From Glutamicibacter mishrai (lineage in GTDB: Bacteria; Actinomycetota; Actinomycetes; Actinomycetales; Micrococcaceae): a stretch of 64,000 bases of DNA. The stretch spans positions 2,356,001 to 2,420,000 of the forward strand of contig NZ_CP032549.1 in the NCBI RefSeq assembly GCF_012221945.1, written 5' to 3'. The notes under the pieces are model-generated. The model searched no databases. It saw nothing but the letters and a program-made list of their open reading frames with translations, and was not told where the DNA came from. This document shows, piece by piece, positions 45,776 through 53,457 of this stretch (the stretch's first letter is position 1; each line of letters begins with the position of its first letter). The translations under genes were made by a program, and so were the position numbers.

Positions 45776-46635
45776 ATGACGATTGAACGTATTTTGGTAA
45801 TTGGCGCCGGAACCATGGGCCGGCAGATCGCGATGAGCTGCCCGCTCAGCGGCTACACGACGGTCTTGCAAGATATCTCCAGCGATGCTTTGTCGGCCGC
45901 CCGCAAGGAACTGGAAGGGTGGGTCGCGTCAAGGGTTGCCAAGGGCAAATTGGCTCAGGCCGACGCGGACGCTGCCTTGAACAACCTGACCCAGAGCACC
46001 GATTTGGAAGACAGCGCCAGCAACGCAGACTTGGTCATCGAAGCTGCCGTGGAACGCCTGGATATTAAGGAGCAGATTTTTGCCACCCTGGGCGAAAAAG
46101 CGCCAGCCCACGCCATCTTGGCAACCAACTCCTCGACACCTTGCCTTCCTCTCGCGTGGCCCAAGCCAGCGGCCGCCCTGAGCAGGTATGCAACATGCAC
46201 TTCTTCAATCCCGCGTTGGTGATGAAATGCGTTGAAGTAGTCCGCAACGAACAGACCAGCGATGAAACCGTGCAAGCCGTGACCGAGGTGGCCACCAAGC
46301 TGGGCAAGCAGCCGGTATTGGTGAATAAAGAGATTCCAGGATTCATTGCTAACCGCATGATGGGGGCGATCAATGCCGAAGCGCTGAACCTGGCCCACGC
46401 GGGGATCGCCAGCATTGAAGATATCGATACCACGGCCAAAACCGCGCTCGGCCACCCCATGGGCCCCTTTGAGCTGATGGATATGGTCGGCTTGGATGTC
46501 ATCGACTTCATTGCCCAGGCCACCTATGCCGAAACTGGCAATGAGGCGGATAAGCCACATCCGCTGATTACTGAAAAAGTGGAAGCCGGACTGCTAGGGC
46601 GCAAGAGCGGTGAAGGCTTCTATCCCTACTCCTAG
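45776..46635 (+). pseudogene. 3-hydroxyacyl-CoA (3-hydroxybutyryl-CoA) dehydrogenase, frameshifted
   Basis: The gene is split into two frames. The first, from ATG 45776, has the NAD motif ILVIGAGTMGRQIA and ends its homology at ATNSST. Homology then resumes in another frame with LPSSRVAQASGRPEQVCNMHFFNP, and continues with NKEIPGFIANRMM and HPMGPFELMDMVGLDV to GRKSGEGFYPYS. The break is at ACAC (46136-46139): removing one AC joins the two frames and gives a full-length protein of about 285 residues. It is the last gene of the glutarate operon and would make acetoacetyl-CoA. Either a real recent mutation or a sequencing error. Confidence 0.88.
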
Positions 46636-46727
46636 CGAACAGGCAAGTGCACTGTTCGAGTCACATGGCGGGCTTTGACTGCTTGTCGTTTTTCCAAGGT
46701 TTGGCGAGATCATGAAAGACTGTGAGC

Positions 46728-47801
46728 ATGAGTCACATTTCGACTGATCAGCGAGCCCGTCACGTTGCTTCGCGAGTGGAAGACAGATTCCACAATTGGC
46801 GTGCCAAGCGGGCACTGGCGAAGGGCCAAGGGGCGGTGATTCTTCCCTATACCGGGTACGGCTCCACCGGCCCCGATGGCGGATGGATCCGCGTTCTGGC
46901 TCGTGTCGTGCTTGCCGGCCCTGGAGCCTTTGAATTCGGGCAGCATCAAGCACAGATGATCGCGGACGGGATCAGGGGCTTCCGAAATTTCGTTTCGCCT
47001 ATTCTGCCTTTTGGAAAAGTCAGCATCATGGTCGGCGAGCACCGGTTCGAGGTGCAGGCGGACCGCGGTGGCGTCATTGACGTAAAACTGTCGGTCGATC
47101 TGCCAGCCGGATGGAATGAAATCCATCTTCAGGCGCATGATGGCGACGAGGCAACCGCGCGCATCATGGTCATTGACCAGGCTCAGAAATACGGCGTGAT
47201 CAGCGACGTGGACGACACCGTGGTGGTTACGGCGTTGCCGCGTCCCTTGCTGGCTGCATGGAACTCATTTGTCCTCTCGGAACATGCACGCGTGGCAACC
47301 CCGGGCATGGCGGTCATGCTGCAAAAAGTACGGCAAGAACATCCTGGCGGACCGATGGTTTACCTCTCCACCGGTGCATGGAATGTTGCCCAGACACTGC
47401 AGCGTTTCATGTCCCGCAATCTCTATCCAGAAGGCCCGTTGCTGCTGACGGACTGGGGTCCAACGGACCGTTCCTGGTTCCGCAGCGGCATGCAGCATAA
47501 AGTGGACCAGCTGCGGCGTTTGGCCCAAGAGTTCCCGCACATCTCGTGGATCCTTGTGGGCGACGATGGGCAGCATGACCCTGCGATCTACGCAGAGTTT
47601 GCCCGGCGGTATCCCGAACTGGTGCGCGCTATCGTGATCCGCCAATTGACCCCGTCCGAAGCTGTGCTCGCTGGTGGCCGTTCCAACGAGCTGCGGCGTA
47701 CGACTCCAGGGGTGCGCTGGGTTTATGAGCCAGATGGCGCACGGATTCTGGACCAGCTGGTCAAGCTGGAATTGGTCGATGCTGACGCAAAAGATTTGTA
47801 G
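46728..47801 (+). CDS. App1-like phosphatidate phosphatase domain protein (DUF2183)
   Basis: The protein is 357 residues. DUF2183 covers about 150-320 with the HAD-like signature GVISDVDDTVVV, then YLSTGAWNVAQTLQRF, and GDDGQHDPAIY. In yeast App1 this domain removes phosphate from phosphatidic acid; a lipid phosphatase role is inferred. The N-terminal 150 residues are a beta-rich domain common to bacterial members. The ATG at 46728 is chosen; a GTG at 46722 and no clear ribosome site leave doubt. The thioesterase gene follows by 14 bases. Confidence 0.88.
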   Translation: MSHISTDQRARHVASRVEDRFHNWRAKRALAKGQGAVILPYTGYGSTGPDGGWIRVLARVVLAGPGAFEFGQHQAQMIADGIRGFRNFVSPILPFGKVSIMVGEHRFEVQADRGGVIDVKLSVDLPAGWNEIHLQAHDGDEATARIMVIDQAQKYGVISDVDDTVVVTALPRPLLAAWNSFVLSEHARVATPGMAVMLQKVRQEHPGGPMVYLSTGAWNVAQTLQRFMSRNLYPEGPLLLTDWGPTDRSWFRSGMQHKVDQLRRLAQEFPHISWILVGDDGQHDPAIYAEFARRYPELVRAIVIRQLTPSEAVLAGGRSNELRRTTPGVRWVYEPDGARILDQLVKLELVDADAKDL

Positions 47802-47815
47802 AAGGAAGAACGAAA

Positions 47816-48283
47816 ATGGCTGAATCAACTCTTCGCGTGCAGGTGCCAATGCGTTGGGGCGATATGGACGCGTACGGGCACGTTAACAACGTGAACCTGA
47901 TCAGGTTGATGGAAGAAGCACGCATCGCCGGGTTTGGCGTGCCCGGAGGCACCGGTGCTCCAGGCGTTGAGCCGCAGGCCGATATTTTCTCCGCCGTGCC
48001 AGCAGGAACCCAGATCTTGGTAGTGGAGCACCGTGTTCGGTACTCCAAGCCGCTGGAATACCGCAACGTACCGGTGAATGTCGACCTGTGGGTCGCAAAT
48101 ATCAAACCCGCAAGTTTTGATATCTGCTATGAATTCAGGGACCCAATTGAGGATTACCTATGTGTTAAAGCCGCTACGACGCTGGCGTACTTTGACCCAT
48201 CAACATCCCGAGTTCAGAGGCTAAGCCCTGAAGAACGTGAGGGACTAAGCGCCTTCGAAGGCGCTCCGACCTTCCCGAAGTAA
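47816..48283 (+). CDS. Acyl-CoA thioesterase (hotdog fold, 4HBT type)
   Basis: The protein is 155 residues. The signature RWGDMDAYGHVNN with the catalytic Asp is near residue 13-25, followed by the long hotdog helix (LIRLMEEARIAGFG), and the strands EHRVRYSKPLEYRNVPVNVDLWV and YLCVKAATTLAYFD. It splits acyl-CoA to free acid and CoA; chain length preference is unknown. The ATG at 47816 has GAAGGAAG upstream. It lies 14 bases after the App1-like gene and probably shares its transcript. Confidence 0.9.
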   Translation: MAESTLRVQVPMRWGDMDAYGHVNNVNLIRLMEEARIAGFGVPGGTGAPGVEPQADIFSAVPAGTQILVVEHRVRYSKPLEYRNVPVNVDLWVANIKPASFDICYEFRDPIEDYLCVKAATTLAYFDPSTSRVQRLSPEEREGLSAFEGAPTFPK

Positions 48284-48346
48284 GCTCTGACGCTCCTGTC
48301 AATTAGGATTGATCTATCTACTCTTATTCAGACAGGAAGTGATGTT

Positions 48347-49201
48347 ATGTCTCAGCCAGCTGGCGGACGTCCGCAAACCGAGGCTCGACCTGCACGTCCT
48401 CAAGTTGTTCTGCAGGTGCTCAAGCGGGAACAGATCGCACCTCATTTGATTCGCTTGACGCTCGGCGGGCCCGGCTTTGCCAACTTCGTCGACAAGGACG
48501 TGACAGACCGATACGTCAAGTTCCTGTTCGCCAAGCCGGAGCTGGGCCTGGACATGCCTTACGACATGGAAGAGCTGCGCAATAAGCTGGCACCGGAAGA
48601 TCTGCCGGTGCGCCGCACCTACACCGTGCGTAGCAGCGATCATGAAGCGCAGACCATTGACGTTGATTTCGTCGTCCATGGCGATGAAGGGCTGGCTGGG
48701 AAATGGGCGCGGGACACAGAGATCGGTTCGTCGATCTGTTTCGCCGGGCCAGCTGGCCTCTTCGTTCCACGCGAAGAATTCGACTTCCATTTCTTTGCCG
48801 GTGATGAGACCGCGATTCCGGCAATTTCTGCCGCTTTGGAAGCCATGTCGCCTCAGATGAAGGGCGTGGCCATCATTGAGGTCGCCGACGCTGCTGATGA
48901 GCTGGAATTGGTTCACCCAGAAGGTGTAGAAGTCCGGTGGCTGCATCGCAACGAAGCATTTACCCCGCAGAATACCGTCTTGGAACAGGCCGTGCGAGAG
49001 TACCCGTGGTCAGGCGGCCGCGTGCAGGTCTTCGCCCACGGCGAGCGTGAAGTGATGAAGCGGTTGCGCCTCTACTTCTATGATGAGCGCGCTGTGGAAC
49101 GCCGTGACATGTCATTGTCCGCGTACTGGGCATTCGGCCGAGCCGAAGATGCTTTCCAGGCAGAAAAGCGCACCGAAGTCGGCAAGATCTTCGCCGACTA
49201 A
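48347..49201 (+). CDS. Siderophore-interacting protein (FAD-dependent ferric-siderophore reductase family)
   Basis: The protein is 284 residues. An N-terminal FAD-binding barrel has VRRTYTVRSSDHEAQTIDVDFVVHG, with RxYT(V) holding FAD, then GPAGLFVP. The C-terminal SIP domain has HFFAGDETAIPAISAALEAM and ends with the conserved YWAFGRAEDAFQAEKR. The family (E. coli ViuB/YqjH type) reduces ferric siderophore complexes in the cytoplasm to free iron. The ATG at 48347 has CAGGAAG upstream. The upstream bases include TTAGGATTGATCTATCTA, at best a weak iron-box match. The TTAGG-rich sRNA region follows. Confidence 0.92.
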   Translation: MSQPAGGRPQTEARPARPQVVLQVLKREQIAPHLIRLTLGGPGFANFVDKDVTDRYVKFLFAKPELGLDMPYDMEELRNKLAPEDLPVRRTYTVRSSDHEAQTIDVDFVVHGDEGLAGKWARDTEIGSSICFAGPAGLFVPREEFDFHFFAGDETAIPAISAALEAMSPQMKGVAIIEVADAADELELVHPEGVEVRWLHRNEAFTPQNTVLEQAVREYPWSGGRVQVFAHGEREVMKRLRLYFYDERAVERRDMSLSAYWAFGRAEDAFQAEKRTEVGKIFAD

Positions 49202-49239
49202 GGACTAAGTTAGACACACCTAATAAAAAATTACAGATA

Positions 49240-49285
49240 TTAGGTGATTAGGGGTTGACCTTATTAGGGCTAGTTAGGTTATGCT
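49240..49285 (+). promoter_or_regulatory. Promoter with TTAGG repeats (possible DtxR/IdeR control)
   Basis: TTGACC (49255-49260) and TATGCT (49280-49285) or TTATGC (49279-49284) form a plausible promoter with an 18-19 base spacer. TTAGG occurs four times (49240, 49248, 49264, 49274), and CCTAA once before it (49219). TTAGG and CCTAA are the halves of the DtxR/IdeR box. Confidence 0.55.
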
Positions 49286-49500
49286 TATTCCAGAGCTTCT
49301 CCCGTGTGTGGTCGGGAGAAGCGACAAACTTGACCGATATCATCGGCCAGTTCGCTACGGTTCGGGGCTGCTCACCTCGACCTAGTGGTCGGCTTAGCCG
49401 GCTTGAATAAGGGGAATAGGGAATCGGATGACCTGCTCAGTCATCCGGATCGCAGAAAAAGGAACTTGCCAAGATTGCACACCTTGGCAAGTTCCTTTTT
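49286..49500 (+). ncRNA. Candidate small non-coding RNA
   Basis: About 210 bases between the promoter and a strong terminator. It folds into separate hairpins: 10-bp stem 49295-49304/49313-49322; 49332-49338/49342-49348 with one mismatch; 5-bp 49378-49382/49387-49391; 8-bp 49425-49432/49440-49447; and the terminator stem. A short frame from ATG 49428 runs through the terminator into alkA on the other strand and is unlikely to be coding. I recognise no known RNA family. Confidence 0.5.
49456..49500. terminator. Terminator of the small RNA and of alkA
   Basis: An 18-base perfect stem AAAAAGGAACTTGCCAAG (49456-49473) with 49483-49500, ending in TTTTT, with a T run on both strands. The alkA stop overlaps its right end. 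Confidence 0.93.
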
Positions 49501-50351
49501 CATTTGCCGCGGTTGACGGAGTCATGGGCCCACAGGAGCAAGGTGGCCAGGTATCCCGTACCTACGGGCAGGGACGCACCAGCGCCAGGTGCGATGCCAA
49601 GATCCTTGAGAGCCCGTCTGACGACAAGATCGGAATCCAGAAAAATCTTTGGGTCTCGCAGCCCGCGCAGTGCCATATAGTCTCGGGTCCACGGGCCGAC
49701 CCCGCGCAAAGATAGCAGCTGCCCTAGGAATTCGTCCGGCCGCTGACCAAGTTCTTGCCCGTCATCGAGGTACCACGAGGCGACGGTGTGCAACGTTGCG
49801 GCCCGCGACAACGGGCATCGAATGATGGCCTGGATCTCCGCGGGGCTCAGGCTCGCGGTGGCCTCGGCGGTGGGGAAGGCCCGCAGTCCCGACGGGTGCG
49901 CGTCACCCAGATGATCAACGTATCGCCCGGCCAATGTCCTCGCGGCAGCCAGCGAGACTTGTTGGCCGATGACCGTAGTTGCGAGCGCTTCGAATAGGTC
50001 CGGATAACTGATGAGCCTCAGATGAGGAAATGCCACGGCCAGGATCTTGAATCCTTGCATCTCCGAGAGGGCCTGATAGGCGCCGGATGCGTCCTGCTCA
50101 AGCCCGAACCAATGGATGATGACCGTCTGAAGCTGGGGAAGCAACTCCATCGGGGCGTCATGATCCACGGAGATTCCTGATGCATCCAATGTCAGGCGAG
50201 TATCAATCAGGTGATCCTCAATGCGCAGAACCCTGTGGACCTCGGCCCTGCCGGAATTGATGTTCTCCTGGGCTGGAAGTGAATGGAGGCTCAGCACGGA
50301 GAGCGCATGCGCGATATCCAGCGTTCCCGCCGCTTCCAAACGCAGCCGCAT
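49500..50351 (-). CDS. DNA-3-methyladenine glycosylase II (AlkA-like)
   Basis: The protein is 283 residues. It has the AlkA layout: an N-terminal beta domain (about 1-95) then a helix-hairpin-helix-GPD fold. Visible are ALATTVIGQQVSLAAARTLAGR, the hairpin LRGVGPWTRDYMALRGLRDP (about 214-233) and the catalytic Asp in FLDSDLVVRRAL. It cuts many alkylated bases from DNA. No Ada-type sensor domain is attached. It starts 5 bases after tag on the same strand, so the two glycosylases are cotranscribed; a clear ribosome site is lacking and translational coupling is likely. Confidence 0.88.
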   Translation of the reverse strand: MRLRLEAAGTLDIAHALSVLSLHSLPAQENINSGRAEVHRVLRIEDHLIDTRLTLDASGISVDHDAPMELLPQLQTVIIHWFGLEQDASGAYQALSEMQGFKILAVAFPHLRLISYPDLFEALATTVIGQQVSLAAARTLAGRYVDHLGDAHPSGLRAFPTAEATASLSPAEIQAIIRCPLSRAATLHTVASWYLDDGQELGQRPDEFLGQLLSLRGVGPWTRDYMALRGLRDPKIFLDSDLVVRRALKDLGIAPGAGASLPVGTGYLATLLLWAHDSVNRGK

Positions 50352-50356
50352 GAGTT

Positions 50357-50950
50357 CTAGGCCCAGATTCCAGAGCTGTTGCGCCGGTGGGATCCCACCA
50401 GATGCGTATCGACCATGCCGATGGCTTCCATAAGCGCGAACATCGTCGTAGGCCCAACAAATTTGAAACCGCGCTTTTTCAAGGCTTTGGCTAGTTCCTT
50501 GGATTCAGGGCTCTGAGTGGGGATCTCCGCTATGGTTCGAGGGGTGGGAGTCGCCTCGGGCTTGAAGGACCAGATGAAATTGGCCAACCCTCCCTCTTCA
50601 CGCATCATGAGCGTAGCTTCCGCATTCGCGATGGTAGCGCGAATCTTCAGCTTGTTGCGCACGATGCCGGGGTTGTCCATGAGGCTGTCAAAGTCGTTCT
50701 CCGTGAAGAGAGCGACCTTTTCGGGATCGAAGTTGGCGAAGGCCTGCCTGAAAGCCTCCCGCTTGGACAGGATGATGGCCCACGAAAGCCCGGACTGGAA
50801 ACATTCCAAGCTCAGCCGCTCGAAGACTCCTGCCTCGGTATTCACCGGCATGCCCCACTCGGAATCGTAGTAGTCGCGGAGCATATCGTTGGTGGCTGCC
50901 CATTGCGGTCGGGCGAGGCCATCTTCACCGATAACAAGATCTTCAGTCAT
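50357..50950 (-). CDS. tag: DNA-3-methyladenine glycosylase I (TAG-like)
   Basis: The protein is 197 residues. It aligns along its whole length with E. coli TAG: YYDSEWGMPV (E. coli YHDNEWGVP), FERLSLECFQSGLSWAIILSKREAF, NPGIVRNKLKIRATIANA, and ALKKRGFKFVGPTTMFALMEAIGMVDTHLVGSH. TAG removes 3-methyladenine. The zinc ligands of E. coli TAG (Cys4, His17, His175, Cys179) are not kept: the N-terminus has no Cys, His17 is Tyr, and Cys179 is not Cys. Start ATG 50950. It is first of a two-gene operon with alkA. Confidence 0.9.
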   Translation of the reverse strand: MTEDLVIGEDGLARPQWAATNDMLRDYYDSEWGMPVNTEAGVFERLSLECFQSGLSWAIILSKREAFRQAFANFDPEKVALFTENDFDSLMDNPGIVRNKLKIRATIANAEATLMMREEGGLANFIWSFKPEATPTPRTIAEIPTQSPESKELAKALKKRGFKFVGPTTMFALMEAIGMVDTHLVGSHRRNSSGIWA

Positions 50951-51254
50951 GTATCTATCTTCGCATTGAGTGAGGTCAAGGGCATGTACTGAAGAAATGC
51001 TTCAGATTTTAGTAAATCTCGAGTGCCGGTTGGATGTCGGAGGCCGTAGCGGCTCGCGGACGTTCAACCGCGAAATTTCGGCCTGTATGACGGAGTTTGA
51101 AGTGCTCAATTAGCGGCGCTTCACGTTCAGTATAGGCCGGTTCTATTGCGTAACAATGAGGGTCCTGTGCCAGATGCGAGCGCCCCGGCGAGCCGCCAGA
51201 GGCTGAATCGGGCCTTGGTTCGCTACTAGGTCTTCAGATTTCGGGCGCAGTGAT
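50951..51254. other. Intergenic region with short hairpins, no gene
   Basis: About 300 bases between tag and the ArsR gene. CTGAAG (50989-50994) pairs with CTTCAG (51000-51005) and is followed by ATTTT; AGATTT/AAATCT follows at 51004-51019. No coding frame has support. It must hold the tag promoter and the ArsR promoter. Confidence 0.45.
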
Positions 51255-51280
51255 CTATCATCGTTATATGGCGATGATAG
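51255..51280. promoter_or_regulatory. ArsR-family operator overlapping -10 and start codon
   Basis: CTATCATCG (51255-51263), eight bases, CGATGATAG (51272-51280): a perfect 9-base inverted repeat. The left arm holds the likely -10 TATCAT (51257-51262) and the spacer holds the ATG at 51268. Confidence 0.75.
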
Positions 51281-51633
51281 AGTCCAAAAGCGATGAAGTG
51301 CTGGATCGTGAAGGCAAGACGCGGCAAGCTGCCCTCTTCCATGCCCTTGCCGACCCGACGCGGCTGCTGATCCTTGAGCACCTGAAGACCGGGGAGCACA
51401 AGGTCAGGGAACTCACCGATCATCTCGGGCTGGCCCAAAGCACCGTCAGCGCCCATCTTGCCTGCCTGCGGGATACCGACCTGGTGACAGTCCGCAGCCA
51501 AGGGCGGGCCAGCATCTATTCGCTGGGCCAGGCTGAATATCTGGATCAGCTGCTTTTGTTGGCACAGCAGCTCATTCCAAACCAAACGCATCATTGGCAT
51601 GAAGCACACACCGGCAACCTGGCGGAGGTGTAA
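51268..51633 (+). CDS. ArsR/SmtB-family metal-sensing repressor
   Basis: The protein is 121 residues. A winged helix has ALFHALADPTRLLILEHL, then the recognition helix GLAQSTVSAHLACLRDTDLV, and the wing VRSQGRASIYSL. The C-terminus is His-rich (NQTHHWHEAH), a likely zinc or cobalt site as in CzrA/SmtB alpha-5 sensors. The next gene, 2 bases on, is a CDF zinc exporter, so it should release its operator when zinc rises. The ATG at 51268 has no ribosome site and lies 5 bases after the -10, so the mRNA is probably leaderless. Confidence 0.9.
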   Translation: MAMIESKSDEVLDREGKTRQAALFHALADPTRLLILEHLKTGEHKVRELTDHLGLAQSTVSAHLACLRDTDLVTVRSQGRASIYSLGQAEYLDQLLLLAQQLIPNQTHHWHEAHTGNLAEV

Positions 51634-51635
51634 TC

Positions 51636-52562
51636 ATGGGCCACGATCATTCCCATGGCCACTCGCACGACCATTCGGACGCGAATCGCGCCCGCTTGGC
51701 CTGGGCCTTCGGCATCACCGCTTGCATCCTCGTTGCCGAAATCATCGGAGCCATCGTCACCAGTTCGCTGGCGCTGCTGGTTGATGCCGCACATATGCTG
51801 ACCGATACGCTCGGGCTGCTGCTCGCCCTGACCGCGGCCAACTTGATTGCACGCAAACCTACGACAAAACGCACATGGGGTTTTCGGCGCGCTGAAGTGC
51901 TCTCTGCCACCGTGCAGTCAGCACTGCTCTTGGCCGTGGGGATATATGCGGCCGTTGACGCCGTCCGCAGGCTCTTCGCTCCGGCGGATATCCACCCCAC
52001 GGGGCTCCTGGTCTTCGGTGTTGTTGGCCTCTTCGGAAATGTCATTTCCATGTGGATCATCTCCGCGGGGCGCAAGAACAACCTCAACATGCGTGCCGCA
52101 TTCCTTGAAGTCGTCAACGACGCCCTGGGGTCTGTCGCCGTGATCATTGCAGCCATCGTCATCGCGACTACCGGGTGGATGCGCGCAGACTCGATCGCAG
52201 CCCTGGTGATTAGCGCGCTGATTGTGCCACGCGCCATGAGGCTGTTGAGCGAAACCACCCACATCCTGCTGGAATCCACGCCGCGGGGCTTGGACCTCAA
52301 TGCGGTACGCGAACATCTTGAGAACCAGCCCGGGGTTATCGCAGTGCATGATCTGCATGCCAGCCAGATCGCCTCCAACCTTCCGGTGCTCACCGCCCAC
52401 GTGGTCGTCGAAGACTCCATGTTCTCCGCAGGAGTCGCCGGCGACCTGTTGAAGAACCTGCAAAATTGCGTGGCTGACCACTTCACGATCAGCATTGAAC
52501 ATTCGACTTTCCAGATCGAGCCATCATCGCACCAAAGCACTGAGCATCAGCACGGGTGCTAG
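51636..52562 (+). CDS. CDF-family zinc/cobalt exporter (CzcD-like)
   Basis: The protein is 308 residues. A His-rich N-terminus (MGHDHSHGHSHDHSD) precedes six membrane helices (about 23-200). Helix 2 has ALLVDAAHMLTDTLG and helix 5 has EVVNDALGSV, the two HxxxD/DxxxD-like metal motifs (here AHMLTD and NDALGS). A cytoplasmic domain (about 210-290) is of the ferredoxin-like CDF type. The protein exports zinc or related ions in exchange for protons. It lies 2 bases after the ArsR gene in one operon. The C-terminus again is His-rich (SSHQSTEHQHGC). Confidence 0.92.
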   Translation: MGHDHSHGHSHDHSDANRARLAWAFGITACILVAEIIGAIVTSSLALLVDAAHMLTDTLGLLLALTAANLIARKPTTKRTWGFRRAEVLSATVQSALLLAVGIYAAVDAVRRLFAPADIHPTGLLVFGVVGLFGNVISMWIISAGRKNNLNMRAAFLEVVNDALGSVAVIIAAIVIATTGWMRADSIAALVISALIVPRAMRLLSETTHILLESTPRGLDLNAVREHLENQPGVIAVHDLHASQIASNLPVLTAHVVVEDSMFSAGVAGDLLKNLQNCVADHFTISIEHSTFQIEPSSHQSTEHQHGC

Positions 52563-52620
52563 CTTTCGGATCAATAAATCCGCGCCGGATCACCTGTGAC
52601 TTGGTTTTGCCCCAACTGGG

Positions 52621-52636
52621 TCATACCTGAGTATGA
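52621..52636. promoter_or_regulatory. Short palindrome upstream of the ABC transporter operon
   Basis: TCATAC, four bases, GTATGA (52621-52636). It is a perfect inverted repeat of six bases, 69 bases before the ATPase start; the binding protein is unknown. Confidence 0.35.
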
Positions 52637-52704
52637 GCGCTCGGTAAACAAGACAAGCCTGTTGGTGGATGCCCCTCTGGCTAGGAAGTTTATATTCTTT
52701 TGGT

Positions 52705-53454
52705 ATGACTTCTGAAACCCTGCCAAAAACTGATTATGCGGTCGCCGCTCGCGGGCTGACCAAAACCTACGGACATGACACCACCCGAGTTGAAGCGCTG
52801 CGCGGCGTCGACGTTGCCTTCGCCCGCTCGCGTTTCACCGCCATCATGGGCCCTTCCGGATCCGGCAAGTCGACCCTGATGCACTGCCTGGCCGGGTTGG
52901 ACTCAGCCGACGGCGGAGAAATCATCATCGGCGGCAAGAACCTGCTATCGCTTAGCGACGATCAGCTCACCGAAATGCGCCGCGAACAGATCGGCTTCGT
53001 GTTCCAGTCCTTCAATCTGGTGCCCACCATCAACGCGCAAGAGAACATCCTGCTGCCGCTGTCCCTTGCCGGCAAGAAGCACGATAAAGCCTGGTTCGAC
53101 ACCGTGATCAACGCCTTGGGCCTGCGCGATCGCCTCACCCACAAGCCGCATGAGCTCTCCGGCGGCCAGCAACAGCGAGTAGCTGTCGCCCGAGCGCTGC
53201 TCACCCGTCCCGAGGTGGTTTTCGGCGACGAGCCAACGGGCAACCTGGATTCCCGCACCGGTGCAGAGGTGCTGTCGCTGATGCGCACCTCGACCCGTGA
53301 GATGGGGCAGACCATCATCATGGTGACCCACGATCCTGTCGCCGCGTCCTACGCTGACACCGTCCTGCTCATGAAGGACGGCGCCATCGTGGGAACCATC
53401 GAGGAGCCAAGCGTGGCTACCGTGTCCGAGGCGCTTGCCTCTTTGGCGGAGTAA
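52705..53454 (+). CDS. ABC transporter ATP-binding protein (MacB/LolD type)
   Basis: The protein is 249 residues. Walker A GPSGSGKST, Q loop FVFQSFNLVPT, signature LSGGQQQRVAVARAL, Walker B VVFGDEPTGNLDS, and the switch His in VTHDP. The MacB/LolD subgroup is typical for FtsX-like permeases, which do not transport small solutes but pull on or extrude lipids, peptides or cell-wall partners. The start is the ATG at 52705; a longer frame from 52669 exists. TATATT (52691-52696) may be a -10, giving a very short leader. The permease gene follows by 3 bases. Confidence 0.93.
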   Translation: MTSETLPKTDYAVAARGLTKTYGHDTTRVEALRGVDVAFARSRFTAIMGPSGSGKSTLMHCLAGLDSADGGEIIIGGKNLLSLSDDQLTEMRREQIGFVFQSFNLVPTINAQENILLPLSLAGKKHDKAWFDTVINALGLRDRLTHKPHELSGGQQQRVAVARALLTRPEVVFGDEPTGNLDSRTGAEVLSLMRTSTREMGQTIIMVTHDPVAASYADTVLLMKDGAIVGTIEEPSVATVSEALASLAE

Positions 53455-53457
53455 GCG

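Noticed and set aside
48305..48340. Possible DtxR box (TTAGGATTGATCTATCTA) before the siderophore-interacting protein gene
   Set aside because: Only the left half matches; the right half and spacing do not, so I list it only as a remark in that gene's entry.
49428..49715. 95-codon frame starting in the small RNA region
   Set aside because: It runs through the 18-bp terminator and then opposite alkA. A purine stretch precedes its ATG, but the sequence has no domain and the stop lies deep in alkA.
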